Assembly (NCBI GenBank): GCA_977006965.1
Contig: OZ345367.1
Coordinates: 2,666,001-2,730,000, forward strand
Reading direction: 5' to 3'
DNA length: 64,000 nucleotides
DNA from: Phymatolithon calcareum
Lineage: Eukaryota; Rhodophyta; Florideophyceae; Hapalidiales
The translations under genes were made by a program, and so were the position numbers. The notes under the pieces were generated by a model. The model was not told the DNA's origin. It made no database searches and saw nothing but the letters and a program-made list of their open reading frames with translations. Position 1 is the stretch's first letter, and the number at the start of each line of letters is the position of its first letter. Below, in pieces: positions 33,218 to 43,843 of the stretch.

Positions 33218-33535
33218 TCAAAACATCCACCTATAGCGCGGGTTGTATTGCATTACTCGCATCATGCTCACAATCGGAACTACATTAAATTGTGTTAGAA
33301 ACAGGATAAATGAAATGCGGAATCCGTGCTTCCTTGCTTGCTCTTCCATGTACTCTATCCTCTTCCCGAAAAGTCTTTCTCTACTCTTTTTCTTACCGGG
33401 CGACCAGCGTTTTGAGTACTTTCGCTCCATCCACTGCATCCGATCGTTAGCGAGATTAGGTGCGAATTGCGCGTCTACCAGGCCTGCTTTGTCGCCAAAT
33501 ATTCGCTCTGGGATGCATCGATCGCTTTGATTCAT
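33218..33535 (-). CDS. Hypothetical small membrane protein
   Basis: 105-aa ORF, basic in the middle (ERKYSKRWSPGKKKSRERLF), with one hydrophobic segment near the C-terminus (FRISFILFLTQFNVVPIVSMM) and a short polar end. Composition is plausible for a small single-pass membrane protein, but I recognise no family. The antisense strand is also open for 95 codons, so a shadow effect is possible. Confidence 0.3.
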   Translation of the reverse strand: MNQSDRCIPERIFGDKAGLVDAQFAPNLANDRMQWMERKYSKRWSPGKKKSRERLFGKRIEYMEEQARKHGFRISFILFLTQFNVVPIVSMMRVMQYNPRYRWMF

Positions 33536-34215
33536 TGCAACGGTAGCGGACGACGGAGGATAACATCAAGGCCTTCCGCTTGTCTCCGACTGGACTTGTA
33601 GTTGCATTGCGAATGCACTCTTGCCTTCCGTACCCAAATGTAGTGATTCAAGATGTCAACGATGGGCAGATATCTTTTCCATTAAAAGACGCAGATGAAT
33701 TGTCAAGAACGATGGAGAAGCATCATGGTTCTCTAATGTATGGGGCCTTGTCTGAAAATTAAATGCCATCTGAGATTGTTCAGCTTTCATATGTTCAGAA
33801 CAGTCTTCCTTAGCACACCTATGAATGTTCTCTACCATCATTTGTGTCCATTCCACCACTGTAATGTCCCAGAATGATGCCCGAGTCGGTGCTTTTAGCG
33901 AATATGATTGGCTGCATGACACTCGACTTCGTTTTTTCCGTGTCGCCATAGCATGATGTAACAAACGGATAGTATTGCAAGCCCCGACCAATAATTCGAT
34001 AGCATTCAAGATGATTGCTGAATTTTGATTAATATTTCCATCATCTATTCCGGCGAACGTGCGTGCTGTCCGCCAACCACTTTCCCGTCCGTGCCACCTT
34101 CTCCCATCTCAACCAGCTGGTCGCAGCCAAACAGGCCGGGGAGCCGCACACCGCCCGCCCGTCGACCGGTCCATCCACATCCCTGTCGCCATCGCATCCT
34201 CTGCATCTCGTCGCG
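33536..34215. other. Intergenic upstream region of V-ATPase gene
   Basis: No ORF with motifs. The last 190 bases stay open in the V-ATPase frame but are treated as 5' UTR. Confidence 0.45.
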
Positions 34216-36861
34216 ATGGGGTCTCTCTTCCGCTCGGAGCCGATGTCGCTTCTGCGCCTGTACTTCGAGCGCGGTGCAGCCCGTGCCACTGTTGATCAAC
34301 TCGGAAATCTTGGTGTGGTCCAGTTCAACGACCTCAATGCTGAGCAATCCGCCTTCCAGCGCGCGTTCTCGGCAAACGTCCGTCAATGCGATGATATGCA
34401 GCGACGTATCCGCTTCCTCTTTGCCCAGATCGAAGCCGACTCGACCGTCGACACACCGGAACTTGGCTTCACACCTACCGATTATGACACTCGCGCCCAT
34501 CTTCTCCGTCTCGACGATCTCGATGACCGTCTCTCAGAGCACGAAGCCGCTCTTGTGCAGATGAACGCCCATTTCGAAGCCTTGCAAGTGCAGTCCAGCC
34601 AGCTTGTTGAGTTGCGCTACGTGCTCGAGAAGGGCGCAGCATTTTTCTCAGATGCTCCCCGCGTCACCGAAGCCGCATACGGCACTGTGGGTATTATGTC
34701 CAGTGATATCGCTCCTGGACCTATGTCATCCATCTTCGGCGAGGGCACAGGATCCGTTCCCGGTTCCATGCCTAATTCCCGTTCGGCGCTCACTCCTGAT
34801 ACCGCTGAAGCCGGTTCAACTGCTGTGGGTGGTGTCCCTAGTCTTCTGTTGTCTTATTTCGCCGGTGTTATTCCCAAGTCAAAGGTGCAATCTTTCGAGC
34901 GTGTGCTTTTCCGCGCCACTCGTGGTAATTGCTTCGCCCGCTTTTCCGACATTCCTGATCCACTCATAGACCCGGGAACCACTGAGCATGTAGAGAAGGC
35001 TGCGTTCATGGTATTCTTTTCTGGAACGGAGGTCAAGGCGAAGGTGGCGAAAATTTGCAATGCGTTCAATGCCAATCGATACCCGTTTCCCGACGGTGTC
35101 GACGCTCAGATTGCCGCGTACGGTCAGTGCCGCGAGCGTCTCGCCGATCTGGACAGTGTTATTGCCGTCAGTATGGCCCAGCGTCGCGCTTTGCTCGAGG
35201 CCGTCGCACAGGACCTCGCGCTCTGGGATGAGAAGATTCGCCGCGATAAGGCTGTGTATCACACCCTCAATATGCTGAATTACGACACTAGTAACTCGCT
35301 CTTCATCGCTGAAGTATGGGCGCCACAGTATGCTATCACCGATGTCCGCGCAGCGCTTCACTCCGGCAGGCAGCGATCGCATGCGCAGGTTCCCTCCGTT
35401 TTGGAGGAGAGGCCGTTTGGCAAGATGATGCCTCCGACGCATTATCGCACCAACAAGTTCACTCAGGTCTTCCAGGGCATTGTGGAATCGTATGGAGTTG
35501 CGGAATATCAGGAGGTTAATCCGGCGCCGTTTACGGTTATTACATTTCCATTTTTGTTCGCCGTCATGTTTGGCGATGTCGGACACGGTGCCCTCATGTT
35601 GATGTTTGCGCTGTTTGTTGTTCTCAATGAGAAGCGAATGGTGCGCCGTAAGTTGGACGAATTCATGCAGATGTGCTATGACGGGCGATACATGCTTCTC
35701 CTCATGGGCATTTTTTCCATTTTCACAGGATTTATCTACAACGAGTGTTTTGCGGTCCCTCTCAACGTGTTCGGATCTCGTTGGAAGTATACGACTGCAT
35801 CTGAAATGGCATGTGGTATCGACAATTGTGCTGTCGCTGCGGCGGTCAAAGCGCCTATCAAACCGTATCCGTTCGGTTTCGACCCTATTTGGAAGACTAG
35901 CACATCTGGACTTGTCTTCTTCAATTCGTACAAGATGAAGCTGTCTATCGTGTTTGGCGTCTCGCAGATGGTTATGGGTATCTGCATGTCGTATCTGAAC
36001 GCGAAGCACTTCAAGCATCCGTTGGATGTTTGGTACGTTTTCGTCCCTCAGATGATTTTCATGAACGCCATTTTTGGATATTTGGTCTTTCTCATCCTTA
36101 TCAAATGGATGACAAACTGGGATTCTGCATCCTGTCGCGCCGATCCTAACTGTCTTGCTCCCGATCTTAAATCCGTTCTCATCGGCATGTTTATGGCTCC
36201 GGGTACATTTTCGGAAAAAGGTCGTCTCTACGCTGGTCAGGAATACGTACAGACAGCACTTGTTCTCCTTGCGCTGATTGCAGTGCCGTGGATGCTCCTT
36301 CCGAAGCCGCTGATTCTTTTAGCGCGTCACAACAAGAAGAAGAAGGATGCATACCGTCCCCTCGTGGACGAGGGAGAAGCTGTTGGACTGCTTAGCGGAA
36401 ACCAATCAAATGGAGATGTCCCAGAGGAGGGAGGCAAGCCGGATTCTCATGCGCTGGAAGGCGATGACTTGGGGGAGGAGGAAGACACTTTCGACTTCGC
36501 CGACATGTTTGTGAATCAAATGATCCACACAATTGAGTTTGTGCTGGGAGCGATTAGTAACACCGCCAGTTACCTTCGGTTATGGGCGCTTTCTCTAGCC
36601 CACGCTGAGCTGTCGGACGTGTTCCTCGAGAAATTGTTGTATATGACGATCGAGAGTGGAAACCCGGTGCTTATAGTGGTCGGGTTCTTCATGTGGGTAG
36701 CACTAACGCTTGGAGTTCTGATGTTTATGGAGTCGCTGAGTGCATTTTTGCATGCTCTTCGTCTTCACTGGGTGGAATTCCAGAATAAGTTTTACAACTT
36801 GCACGGTGACGGCAAGAAGTTTACGGCGTTTGATTACAAGCTTCTCGGAGCAGAGGAGTAA
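34216..36861 (+). CDS. VHA-a: V-type proton ATPase subunit a
   Basis: Intronless. The open frame begins at 34063, but MGSLFRSEPMSLLRLYF at 34216 is the conserved N-terminus of the family, giving 881 aa (usual size 800-900). This subunit is the membrane stator of the Vo sector: with the c-ring it forms the half-channels through which protons cross into vacuole, Golgi or endosome. The cytosolic N-terminal half includes SEPM...VVQFNDLN and FVFRNQ-type contact helices. The membrane half starts near TPFTVITFPFLFAVMFGDVGHG (here with APFTVITFP) at about residue 435, followed by multiple transmembrane segments. The essential Arg lies in SYLRLWALSLAHAELS at about residue 780. A Lys/Asp-rich loop (HNKKKKDAYRP ... 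GEEEDTFDF) precedes the last helices, and the C-terminus is ALRLHWVEFQNKFY, also typical. This is the most secure host gene of the window. Confidence 0.95.
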   Translation: MGSLFRSEPMSLLRLYFERGAARATVDQLGNLGVVQFNDLNAEQSAFQRAFSANVRQCDDMQRRIRFLFAQIEADSTVDTPELGFTPTDYDTRAHLLRLDDLDDRLSEHEAALVQMNAHFEALQVQSSQLVELRYVLEKGAAFFSDAPRVTEAAYGTVGIMSSDIAPGPMSSIFGEGTGSVPGSMPNSRSALTPDTAEAGSTAVGGVPSLLLSYFAGVIPKSKVQSFERVLFRATRGNCFARFSDIPDPLIDPGTTEHVEKAAFMVFFSGTEVKAKVAKICNAFNANRYPFPDGVDAQIAAYGQCRERLADLDSVIAVSMAQRRALLEAVAQDLALWDEKIRRDKAVYHTLNMLNYDTSNSLFIAEVWAPQYAITDVRAALHSGRQRSHAQVPSVLEERPFGKMMPPTHYRTNKFTQVFQGIVESYGVAEYQEVNPAPFTVITFPFLFAVMFGDVGHGALMLMFALFVVLNEKRMVRRKLDEFMQMCYDGRYMLLLMGIFSIFTGFIYNECFAVPLNVFGSRWKYTTASEMACGIDNCAVAAAVKAPIKPYPFGFDPIWKTSTSGLVFFNSYKMKLSIVFGVSQMVMGICMSYLNAKHFKHPLDVWYVFVPQMIFMNAIFGYLVFLILIKWMTNWDSASCRADPNCLAPDLKSVLIGMFMAPGTFSEKGRLYAGQEYVQTALVLLALIAVPWMLLPKPLILLARHNKKKKDAYRPLVDEGEAVGLLSGNQSNGDVPEEGGKPDSHALEGDDLGEEEDTFDFADMFVNQMIHTIEFVLGAISNTASYLRLWALSLAHAELSDVFLEKLLYMTIESGNPVLIVVGFFMWVALTLGVLMFMESLSAFLHALRLHWVEFQNKFYNLHGDGKKFTAFDYKLLGAEE

Positions 36862-37210
36862 CGATTAACTCCGGTATTAGAGCCTAAACAATGATATCGA
36901 TCCTAGGTTACGGTAACCCACTACTTGTTTTGTGTCGTACTATTTCAATGTGCGTCAGTTACGCCCTCCCGACAGGGAAAACACCAACTCTTACGAATTC
37001 GACTGGCTTTGTCTTCAGGCAACTAACTAAAGATAACCTTCTTGGCGTCGTTAACTGGCAGTCCTGGATGAACCCTGTGGATCATGAATATGAATAAACG
37101 CGCGGCGAATAGTGGCACCTCCGACAATTTAAGGAAGACATACAGAACGAACATACACGCTTAACTCCGCAACAATTTTTCCACACTACAGTTAATTATG
37201 GCATCGGTCC
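36862..37210. other. Intergenic between convergent genes
   Basis: Shared 3' region of the V-ATPase gene (plus) and the thioredoxin-like gene (minus). No canonical AATAAA stands out close to either stop. Confidence 0.45.
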
Positions 37211-37926
37211 TTATTTCCTAACAAGCGCGCAAGTGCCAGGGCGCCGTTTTGGCGTAAGAACACCCCCGTAAAACGCAAAGGCACCGGTCTTCGAAGCGGC
37301 CGCTTCGTTTCCCTCAGGGCTGGAACCGGCCAGTCGACGCCCTGCCTCAAACCGTTTTTGAATAGCCTCGAAACCCGTTGTCTTAATACGGTCAAAAACA
37401 CCCTTGAACTGCCCCATGACCTCGGACTCCTCCGTGGGTGGCGACAAAAATCGCTCATGCGGTTTGCCCAGTGCCCACGCCTTAAAGTTCGGGTAAATCG
37501 TCGCGCCGCAAATCCAGTCGCGTTTCATCTTGGAATAAAAGAATGGCACTGTATATGCTCGCGAAAGGCGCAACAGAAAAACAATTTGTGAGAATTTGCT
37601 ATACATCCATGCGCAACTTCGCAATTCGGGCTACGTTGCTAACTTACCTCCATTGCAAACCCCGTCCTGCGAGAGCATCGTCGCGAAAAATTGCAGTCCT
37701 CAAACAGCGTCAGCGCTTTTGTTGGTGCAGACATGAATCGAGCGCAAGGAAACTAATGGCCATGACGTACCTTGTCAAGACGCTGCAATAATCTTAGGTT
37801 GTCATCGTTGTACCAGACTTCAAATTTCCGCAATGTCATGCCGGTTTCTTCCTCCAGTTGCTTCATAAGCGGATCCATAAGGTCGCAATGCGTACAGTCG
37901 ACGCTACGCTCGCGAGTCGTAGGCAT
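37211..37926 (-). CDS. Thioredoxin-fold protein, three exons with 19-nt microexon
   Basis: Spliced gene I reconstructed from the sequence. Exon 1 is 37926-37771 (156 nt, starts MPTTRERSVDCTHCDLMDPL). Intron 1 is 37770-37667 (104 bp, GTACGT...GCAG). Exon 2 is 37666-37648 (19 nt). Intron 2 is 37647-37549 (99 bp, GTAAGT...ACAG). Exon 3 is 37548-37211 (338 nt). The joined length is 513 nt, exactly in frame, encoding 170 aa. The product has a CxxC motif (CTHC, residues 11-14), a helix and strand (TLRKFEVWYND), then across exons 2-3 a GVPFF motif like the cis-Pro loop of thioredoxin/glutaredoxin folds, then WICGATIYPNFKAWALGK. The tail is Glu/Lys/Ala-rich. The microexon supplies the residues just before the cis-Pro motif, which supports the model. 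A redox role is inferred. All splice sites fit GT-AG consensus. Confidence 0.8.
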
Positions 37927-39534
37927 TTTGGCAAACGCTGGTTAGACGCCGAAGGAAAAATTCGCGCATAACGCAGCACGCGAGAAAGCATACCCATAGA
38001 AATAAAGCAAGGGACTGCGCTCCTTCCCCATTGCGAGAAAAGTATCAAGTGGCTTCTGGGTAGCAGGTCGGAGCGAGTGCGACGGTAGGCACGGTCAACG
38101 TGCGAGAAAATCTGACGATGTCCTGCTCAACTGGCTCGGAGATTGAGTTAAAGGTTCGATATTGGCAATCTCAGTCTGTAAGCAACTCTCAAAAAACATT
38201 AAAATCCAAATTCTTACAAAACATTAGATATGAAACTTTGATTTAGAGACGTTTCATTGCATAACTTTCCAAAGTACTTGAATTGAAATATGAAAAACGA
38301 ATTGAAACTTGTCATCTATTCTCACCGTTTTGTCTTGAACTGATATATGCATAAGAAGGTTTTGCATATTGTGCATAATAACCTACTTACAGTACCAACC
38401 ACTGTAGCCTTGTTCATTCGCCATACTGTAGAATAATGCATTCAATTGCTATTGCTCACAGTCAACGACAGCGAATACATCACTCGCTCCAAGCGCGCGT
38501 AAGTAATCACAGGCGAGAATTTGGACTTCGACGATTCAAGACAAATGGTACAGCGCAATTTCTTAAGGTCGGTATGTGTTGAAGGGATCAAAGTTAATTC
38601 GCCTTTATTCGCCCTTCAAAATCATTTCCCCAGTAACGCCGATTCCTGGGATCTACATCGATGCTAGTTGGTAAGATACAATTCTTCGATCCTGAGCTGC
38701 AGCTTTTGTCCACTTACACTCAATAGGGCCTGTGACTTAGTGGTACAAACCTTAAATTCAACGTGTCCAAGTCTCAATCTAAGGTATGTTCTACTTCTAT
38801 ATTTCTCACGTGCTACGTCCAGATACCTCGAATAGTGATAATTTTTCTATTTTTTCCTCTCCATCTCTGCCGGCAGAAGATGATTGTTATGCAATTAGCT
38901 TCGCTTGCTCCGTGGATGTAACTTGAATCATATCCACGCGGTCCAGAACGGCACGCGAAAAGGAAAACCCAGAACATACTTTCTGAGGTCGGGAGGCTGG
39001 CCATCTTCGTTCGTATCGCTCATACTCGCTTCCGCAGATGTGGATGTGAAGAGTGCTCGACGTTGCCATGGTTCGTCAAGGAGACCTGTTCAATCCTACT
39101 TCCCTCTGATTGCCAACCGTTTGCAGCGCTGTCGAGTGTCCTACGGTGAAGCAAAGATTCGTTTTCAGGTCTGACATAGACATTGCTCGTGTTGTGGCCA
39201 GGTGCCGCAGTCGTCGCCGCGCTTGCTGCGTTTCAGCCGCACCACCTATTCGCCTGCTTCCCAAGGTAGCAATGCTTGGGGTACTGGTGCCTTTTCACAT
39301 TGTCACTACGGACATTCAGATATCAATGATTGCCCTACGTACTCTAAGCGCCTAATGTCTGCACTTCCGTTCACGGAGCTCGATACTTTTTTTTGCTCGC
39401 GAAGACGCAGCTTAGTGGTATTACCGACTGTGATTGCGAGATACGGAAGCATGGACGAAGTCGAGCTGCACCGTCACATAATCATTTATGTCTAGCGCCA
39501 TGATTATTTCGATGGCTGTTGACAGGCATTGTGC
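37927..39534. other. Intergenic, no gene recognised
   Basis: Contains the 5' region of the spliced gene, then AT-rich sequence (38160-38420) and short ORFs without motifs. Confidence 0.45.
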
Positions 39535-39940
39535 TCAGTACACATTCGGCGAGTATGGGACCAGCAAGAAGAGCACCGCATCAGGAAAATTACGTTCGCC
39601 AAGAATAGTATGCCGCACTAAGCAGTGAGGATGAAAGAAAGCAGATACATAATTCTTTGTGCAAGGTGGTTTGTTGGCCATTTTCCGAGAAACCCACGAA
39701 GTTAATTGAAGAAATGGGCAGTCAAGAATCATGGGCTGTTGGAACGCTCAACAGAATCCTGAAGAAGCCTTCATGGACCCCGGCAGAAGAGATTGACGTG
39801 GCTAGAGCCATTGACGTGATTCTATGTAATTCCGATTAAGGAAGCTGAATTTTCAATGCTAATAGAATATGCCTAGAAAGGTACCGACTTTCCTTTAGTT
39901 GGAACAAATGGTACCTTCTCAATAAATCCATTTAATTACG
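39535..39940 (+). pseudogene. LINE 3' end (family 2)
   Basis: Plus strand. The coding remnant KLIEEMGSQESWAVGTLNRI, then KKPSWTPAEEIDVARAID and the stop at 39837 are followed by the family-2 tail ending AATAAATCCATTTAATTACG. It matches 18785-19271 and 5061-5378 in the opposite orientation. Confidence 0.75.
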
Positions 39941-40318
39941 TGCTCAGTAATCACAAACCTGCTAAGATCTTCGTGCTCACATATCTGGGCTGAAGCTCAA
40001 CGAATCTATCTTTGAAGGTCTTTCGAAGAGCCCGACGGATTCAAAACTGAGTCCTGAAAGTCCAAAAGAGGCTGAACCCTCTGGATCCGCTGAGAATAAG
40101 AATGATTAGAGTCCAAGAGATTTGAGTAGAAATCAAGATGTCATTTAACCTCCAGTCCGGTAGCTAGCCAGCCACGTTTACTGTTTTACTTTGAAGATCT
40201 GTCCCCTTGCAGCACAATATGTATTACTCCGAAACTATGTCACAATACAGCAACTGTTGTTGCTAACATCACAGTTACATGTACGCTTCCTTTCAAGGCG
40301 AATCGAATCAATTCGGTC

Positions 40319-40720
40319 TTACGTGGCTTGAAAACTGATAGAGTATTTCGATCCCGACGTGCTGTTGGACTGCAGGCCTTGGTGTTCTTTTGTGTCAAAG
40401 CAAAAAAGATTTGCCTCTCTCAATGGAAATCTAACTCCAGCATTCTTTCCTCCTTCCAGTGATCGAGTAGGTTGAAATGGTGCACTTGGCGTAATGAAAG
40501 CTCGAATGTCATTCGAATAGCTGGCGATCGGTGCTGCTGAAATCCAGAACGGCAAATTCCTTGCTCCGAGAAAGCTAGGCTAGCTCAATGCCAATGAGTG
40601 GCATCGGCCATGACGCAGGCTCGGTTACTGTATTTGGAGGGTTCAGTCAACTGTTTGACTAACGTCACGAGCCCCAATCAAGCATCGAGCAAGGCGGTCA
40701 ATTTTGAACTTGTGCTACTC
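40319..40720 (-). pseudogene. Ty3/gypsy reverse transcriptase remnant
   Basis: The minus-strand frame 40319-40555 has AFITPSAPFQPTRSLEGG, which aligns with SFMTPSGTYSPTRTLQGA of the intact gypsy element. Upstream, in broken frames, SWPMPLIGIELA and SKEFAVLDFSSTDRQLFE match AWPMPHIESELL and SKCFATIDFCSGYWQLAL. Strongly diverged, no catalytic box left. Confidence 0.65.
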
Positions 40721-42044
40721 ATAACAACACCGACTCTCTGCAGCTAATATACATATCTGATGAGAAACTTTCGTAACACTTGGTGATAGCAGCCCGACTC
40801 GATGAGCATTGTGAGCACCGGGTTGAAAATGCTGTGTATCCGCCTTTTTAGCTTTCCCTGCATACATGTGTCTCTTTCACATCACCCGTATTGATACTGT
40901 TTCCATGAATTGCAGAATGCATCCCATTGCGACAATGGGCAGCTTCGGAAGTAAGAATCGATTGCGTATATCTGCAATTGCGTGAATCATACATGGGCTT
41001 CACGGCGAGACCGAGTTTCTCTAGTATATGCCTTCATGGCCAAGACTCTGTAACAGCTTGCTTGGTGGCATCCCCATGCAACGTGCAGAAACATCATTGT
41101 TGCTTCATGCCTTACGTGTAGTTCCACTCGTGCTGCTATTTAGTAGCACACCTCGGAACGACACCCTGGCAGCCCTTGGTGATTGCAGCAGCAAGTGTGT
41201 AGTTATGGTGTTTTTCGGACTACTTACATAGCTTTTCCTTGCGAGATGCAGGCTATGGGAGCTTTGCAATGAACGTATCACATATCCCCAGAAAGTTCAC
41301 AATAGGGACCGTCATGTTCAATTATATTTCATCTAAATAATTCATTTGGAGCCTTATTAAGAGGCTTGATTCCAGACCTACATTTTCAGCAGCAACTTGA
41401 TGTTTGATCTTAAGACTGTTTGCCAAAGATATTCTGATGTACATGTTCAAAGAGATATCCTCGAGAGTGCACCGTGCAAGGGCTGTGTAAGGTTTCGACT
41501 TCAAACCCCTGAAGAACCTGTTCATCCAGGTGCCTCTATTCACGTGCAGTATAGCTTAAAATCTGAAAAATTGTAATAAGTGGAATTATTTTGCGTGTTA
41601 CACGGCAAAGAAAATCATTCTTCATTAGCAAAGTCGTCAGACATATATGCATATAAGAAGCAGCGGCTTCCCTAAAGTTTTCTATAAGTGCTCTTCCGAT
41701 TCGAGTTCAAGGCGCATCCTCCCTTCTTCTCCTCGTAGGGCATTGTTGGAAACGAGGATGACAACGGACCGCAGTCTGCTGGAATATGCAAATCAAATTC
41801 TGAACCATACGAAATAAGGTCAAGCATGACACACAGGTAACATGAATAGAACTCAAAGTTCAAATTAACCTCCAGCTGGGTAGCCAACCACATTTACAAT
41901 AAATTATAAACTGCGAAGAGGCACAAGAAGTATCACAAAAGCTTGTATTTTACCTCAACATTCTTTCTACGTGAACACTACATAAGGGGGAGCACCTTCT
42001 AAATTCTCACAAGGAAGTCAAATAAGAGCACAAAAATACCCACC
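40721..42044. other. Intergenic, no gene recognised
   Basis: Short ORFs without motifs. A copy of a three-member dispersed motif (AACCTCC...GTAGCC...CCACATTTAC) lies at 41868-41900; others are at 40147-40183 and 58050-58080. Confidence 0.4.
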
Positions 42045-42356
42045 ATGGCGCGTACCATCTCATTCACTACGCTTCTGATTTCAGTGATCGTGGCCCACAT
42101 GTTCGTGCTTGCAGGAAGAAACAGTGTTGCCGCTGCCAAGTCAGTCAGCCGCTTGTCTGTGCGCTACTGCTGCCGATATGGTCGATGTGGGTTCGGAAGT
42201 AGATTCTGCGGCTTTACAGGCTTTCCGAACTTGTGTGCAAGAGCTGGTTTTCGCTGCGGTATATCCGCTGGCCGATTCCGTCGATGCTGCAGTGGTCTAT
42301 ATTGCAGGGGTATAGGACGAAACTCAGTGTGCATTGGCCGAGTCATTGCGGCGTGA
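42045..42356 (+). CDS. Secreted knottin-like cysteine-rich peptide
   Basis: 103-aa ORF. The ATG sits in an excellent context (CCCACCATGGCG). A clear signal peptide follows: MARTIS, then a hydrophobic core of about 17 residues ending near Ala23-Gly24. The rest is rich in Cys, Gly and Arg. Ten cysteines are present. Residues 42-55 read CC-x4-C-x6-C. Residues 64-96 read C-x6-C-x9-CC-x4-C-x8-C, the cysteine order of an inhibitor cystine knot. Role unknown; such peptides act as defence peptides, inhibitors or signals in different organisms. A second frame (starting 42109) is open over the same DNA and rich in Ala/Val/Asp. Because Ala and Val codons read one base earlier give Cys/Arg/Gly codons, one of the two frames is partly a shadow. 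The signal peptide, the start context and the repeated cysteine spacing favour this frame. Confidence 0.55.
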   Translation: MARTISFTTLLISVIVAHMFVLAGRNSVAAAKSVSRLSVRYCCRYGRCGFGSRFCGFTGFPNLCARAGFRCGISAGRFRRCCSGLYCRGIGRNSVCIGRVIAA

Positions 42357-42575
42357 GTATGCAAACGGCTTGGAGCAGGTTACAGGAGAAGCAGACACTG
42401 TTGTTCTGGACGTTGCCGAGGAAACAATCTCTTCACTCGAGGGTGATGTAGACAGGCTCGTCGCGCAGGTTCCTGCAAAGGGAAAAAAGCTCGATGCAGC
42501 CGGAGCAGTGAATGTTGCCGCGGACACTGCAGAAGAAAGTATCTGGTGGGCGGCAAAAAGCGATGTACATTCTGA
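42357..42575 (+). pseudogene. Further knottin-like units after in-frame TGA codons
   Basis: Same reading frame as 42045-42356, beyond its TGA (42354-42356). Between that TGA and the next (42444-42446) there is one unit with C-x12-CC-x3-C. Between 42447 and the third TGA (42573-42575) there is a unit with C-x6-C-x5-CC-x3-C-x11-C, again a six-cysteine knottin pattern. It looks as though the gene once encoded about four tandem units and has been shortened by stop codons. All three stops are TGA. The alternative frame (42316-42663, 115 codons, Ala/Asp/Glu-rich) competes for this stretch. Confidence 0.4.
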
Positions 42576-42889
42576 GTTGTTCGTCATCGAGAAGCGGACT
42601 GTGGTAGATGCCAGCGCGTGGCCACACGGTACAAACTCTATGTTAGATACACCGCTTCTATAGTTTTTGTGTCCTGGGGATCAAATGAGCCAAAGTCGCT
42701 GCTGGATGCATATACATTGACGTAGCTTGTCTTTGTTAACCGGCAATCATCATAAAATATTTTGTTCAGAATATGTGCGCACTAAGAGCAAAAACTTTTG
42801 GCCAAATGGACAAAACGCAGCGTAACTTGGGAAATGTCTGCACATTACTACTGCGGTGATTACTTTTGTCTTCTGTGCTAGACTGGTTT

Positions 42890-43440
42890 TAGAGCACTAC
42901 TCAAATTGTAGGAAAAGGAGAATCCCGTACGAGAAGACTAGCGAGCTGCCAGAAACCCCCTATGGTGAAGCACAGGTAATTAGCCCTTCAATTCATCTGC
43001 GGAAGATTTCTACAAGTGAGTACAACAAGCATTGAGAAATATTCGGAAACAAAGTTCGACAGCCTATGGCATCCCTGGAAAACAATTTGACAGGATAAGG
43101 CCTGAAAGGAGACAACAGATTGGTTACCGAGAAAGCACTTAATGAGCGTTTGCTCTTCTGCAAGACTATCTTAGAAAACAAAGAAGGTCTGTTCTGAAGT
43201 CAAGTCACGAGAATTCAAGTAGATTTCTCTCAAGACACGACATCTAGTAACGGGACGTCAGCAACGAGTCCCACAAGAATTCTATACTGGGGGATATGAT
43301 GGCCAAGGATCCAAACTTTCTCCACTGCCTCTGACAGGCAGTAGGTTTCAGCGTACTGCATACTGCAAGGTAGCAATTGAGGAAGTCTTGCCCGTATATT
43401 CGTAGACTGTGGCTTTTAAATAAACTTCAACTGAAAAAAC
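42890..43440 (+). pseudogene. LINE C-terminal domain and 3' tail (family 1)
   Basis: Plus strand. GNKVRQPMASLENNLTG, NRLVTEKALNERLLFCKTIL (about 43050-43190) aligns with the copy at 19690-20290. The tail at 43368-43440 (CAATTGAGGAAGTCTTGCCC, CTGTGGCTTTTAAATAAAC) is the family-1 3' end. The upstream part is missing. Confidence 0.65.
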
Positions 43441-43820
43441 TGCTTAACGTGTGTTGTATAGAATTGATTCAATTTCTTGTTCCCCCGTCTACTGGATTTC
43501 TTCAAACGCTGCCCAGAATCAATCTCTCGGAAAGGATCCTTACTTTGCTCTTAGGCAGTTTTAGCAACGGGCGCTACCAACCTCGGGGCGACCAACCTCC
43601 GTTGCAGAAAGATTATTACAGGCGCGTCTTCTTGAGATGCCCTGATTCGCATCATCTGCTTTATCCTCCGTTTGTTCTCCATACTTGTTTCCCAAAGTTC
43701 AATCTGGCAGAGCACCATCAAATATTACTAAAGTCTTGCCGCCCGGTCGTCGAATAGTTTAGCGAATTTCTTTTGCAGCTACGAGGCTACTCTATTTCCT
43801 CCGATGGATATTATTATGAT
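43441..43820. other. Intergenic, nothing recognised
   Basis: No recognisable ORF. Lies between a LINE tail and an inverted-repeat-like motif at 43821. Confidence 0.4.
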
Positions 43821-43843
43821 GAAATTACTAAAATGACCACGAG
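43821..43843 (+). repeat. Terminal-repeat-like motif, left copy
   Basis: GAAATTACTAAAATGACCAC, continued by GAGG. A perfect 21-bp inverted match is at 52292-52312; a direct, slightly shorter match is at 50864-50882. Confidence 0.7.

Noticed and set aside
34063-34215. Longer V-ATPase subunit a start
   Set aside because: The family starts at MGSLFRSEPM. The preceding 51 codons are not conserved-looking and are Pro/Ser/Thr/His-rich.
34879-36018. 379-codon minus ORF inside the V-ATPase gene
   Set aside because: Complete overlap with a clearly conserved gene on the other strand; low-motif His/Arg-rich composition typical of an antisense shadow.
42324-42663. Ala/Asp/Glu-rich protein and its antisense
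   Set aside because: Kept only as an alternative. The overlapping frame has signal peptide, start context and repeated Cys spacing; evidence is not decisive.
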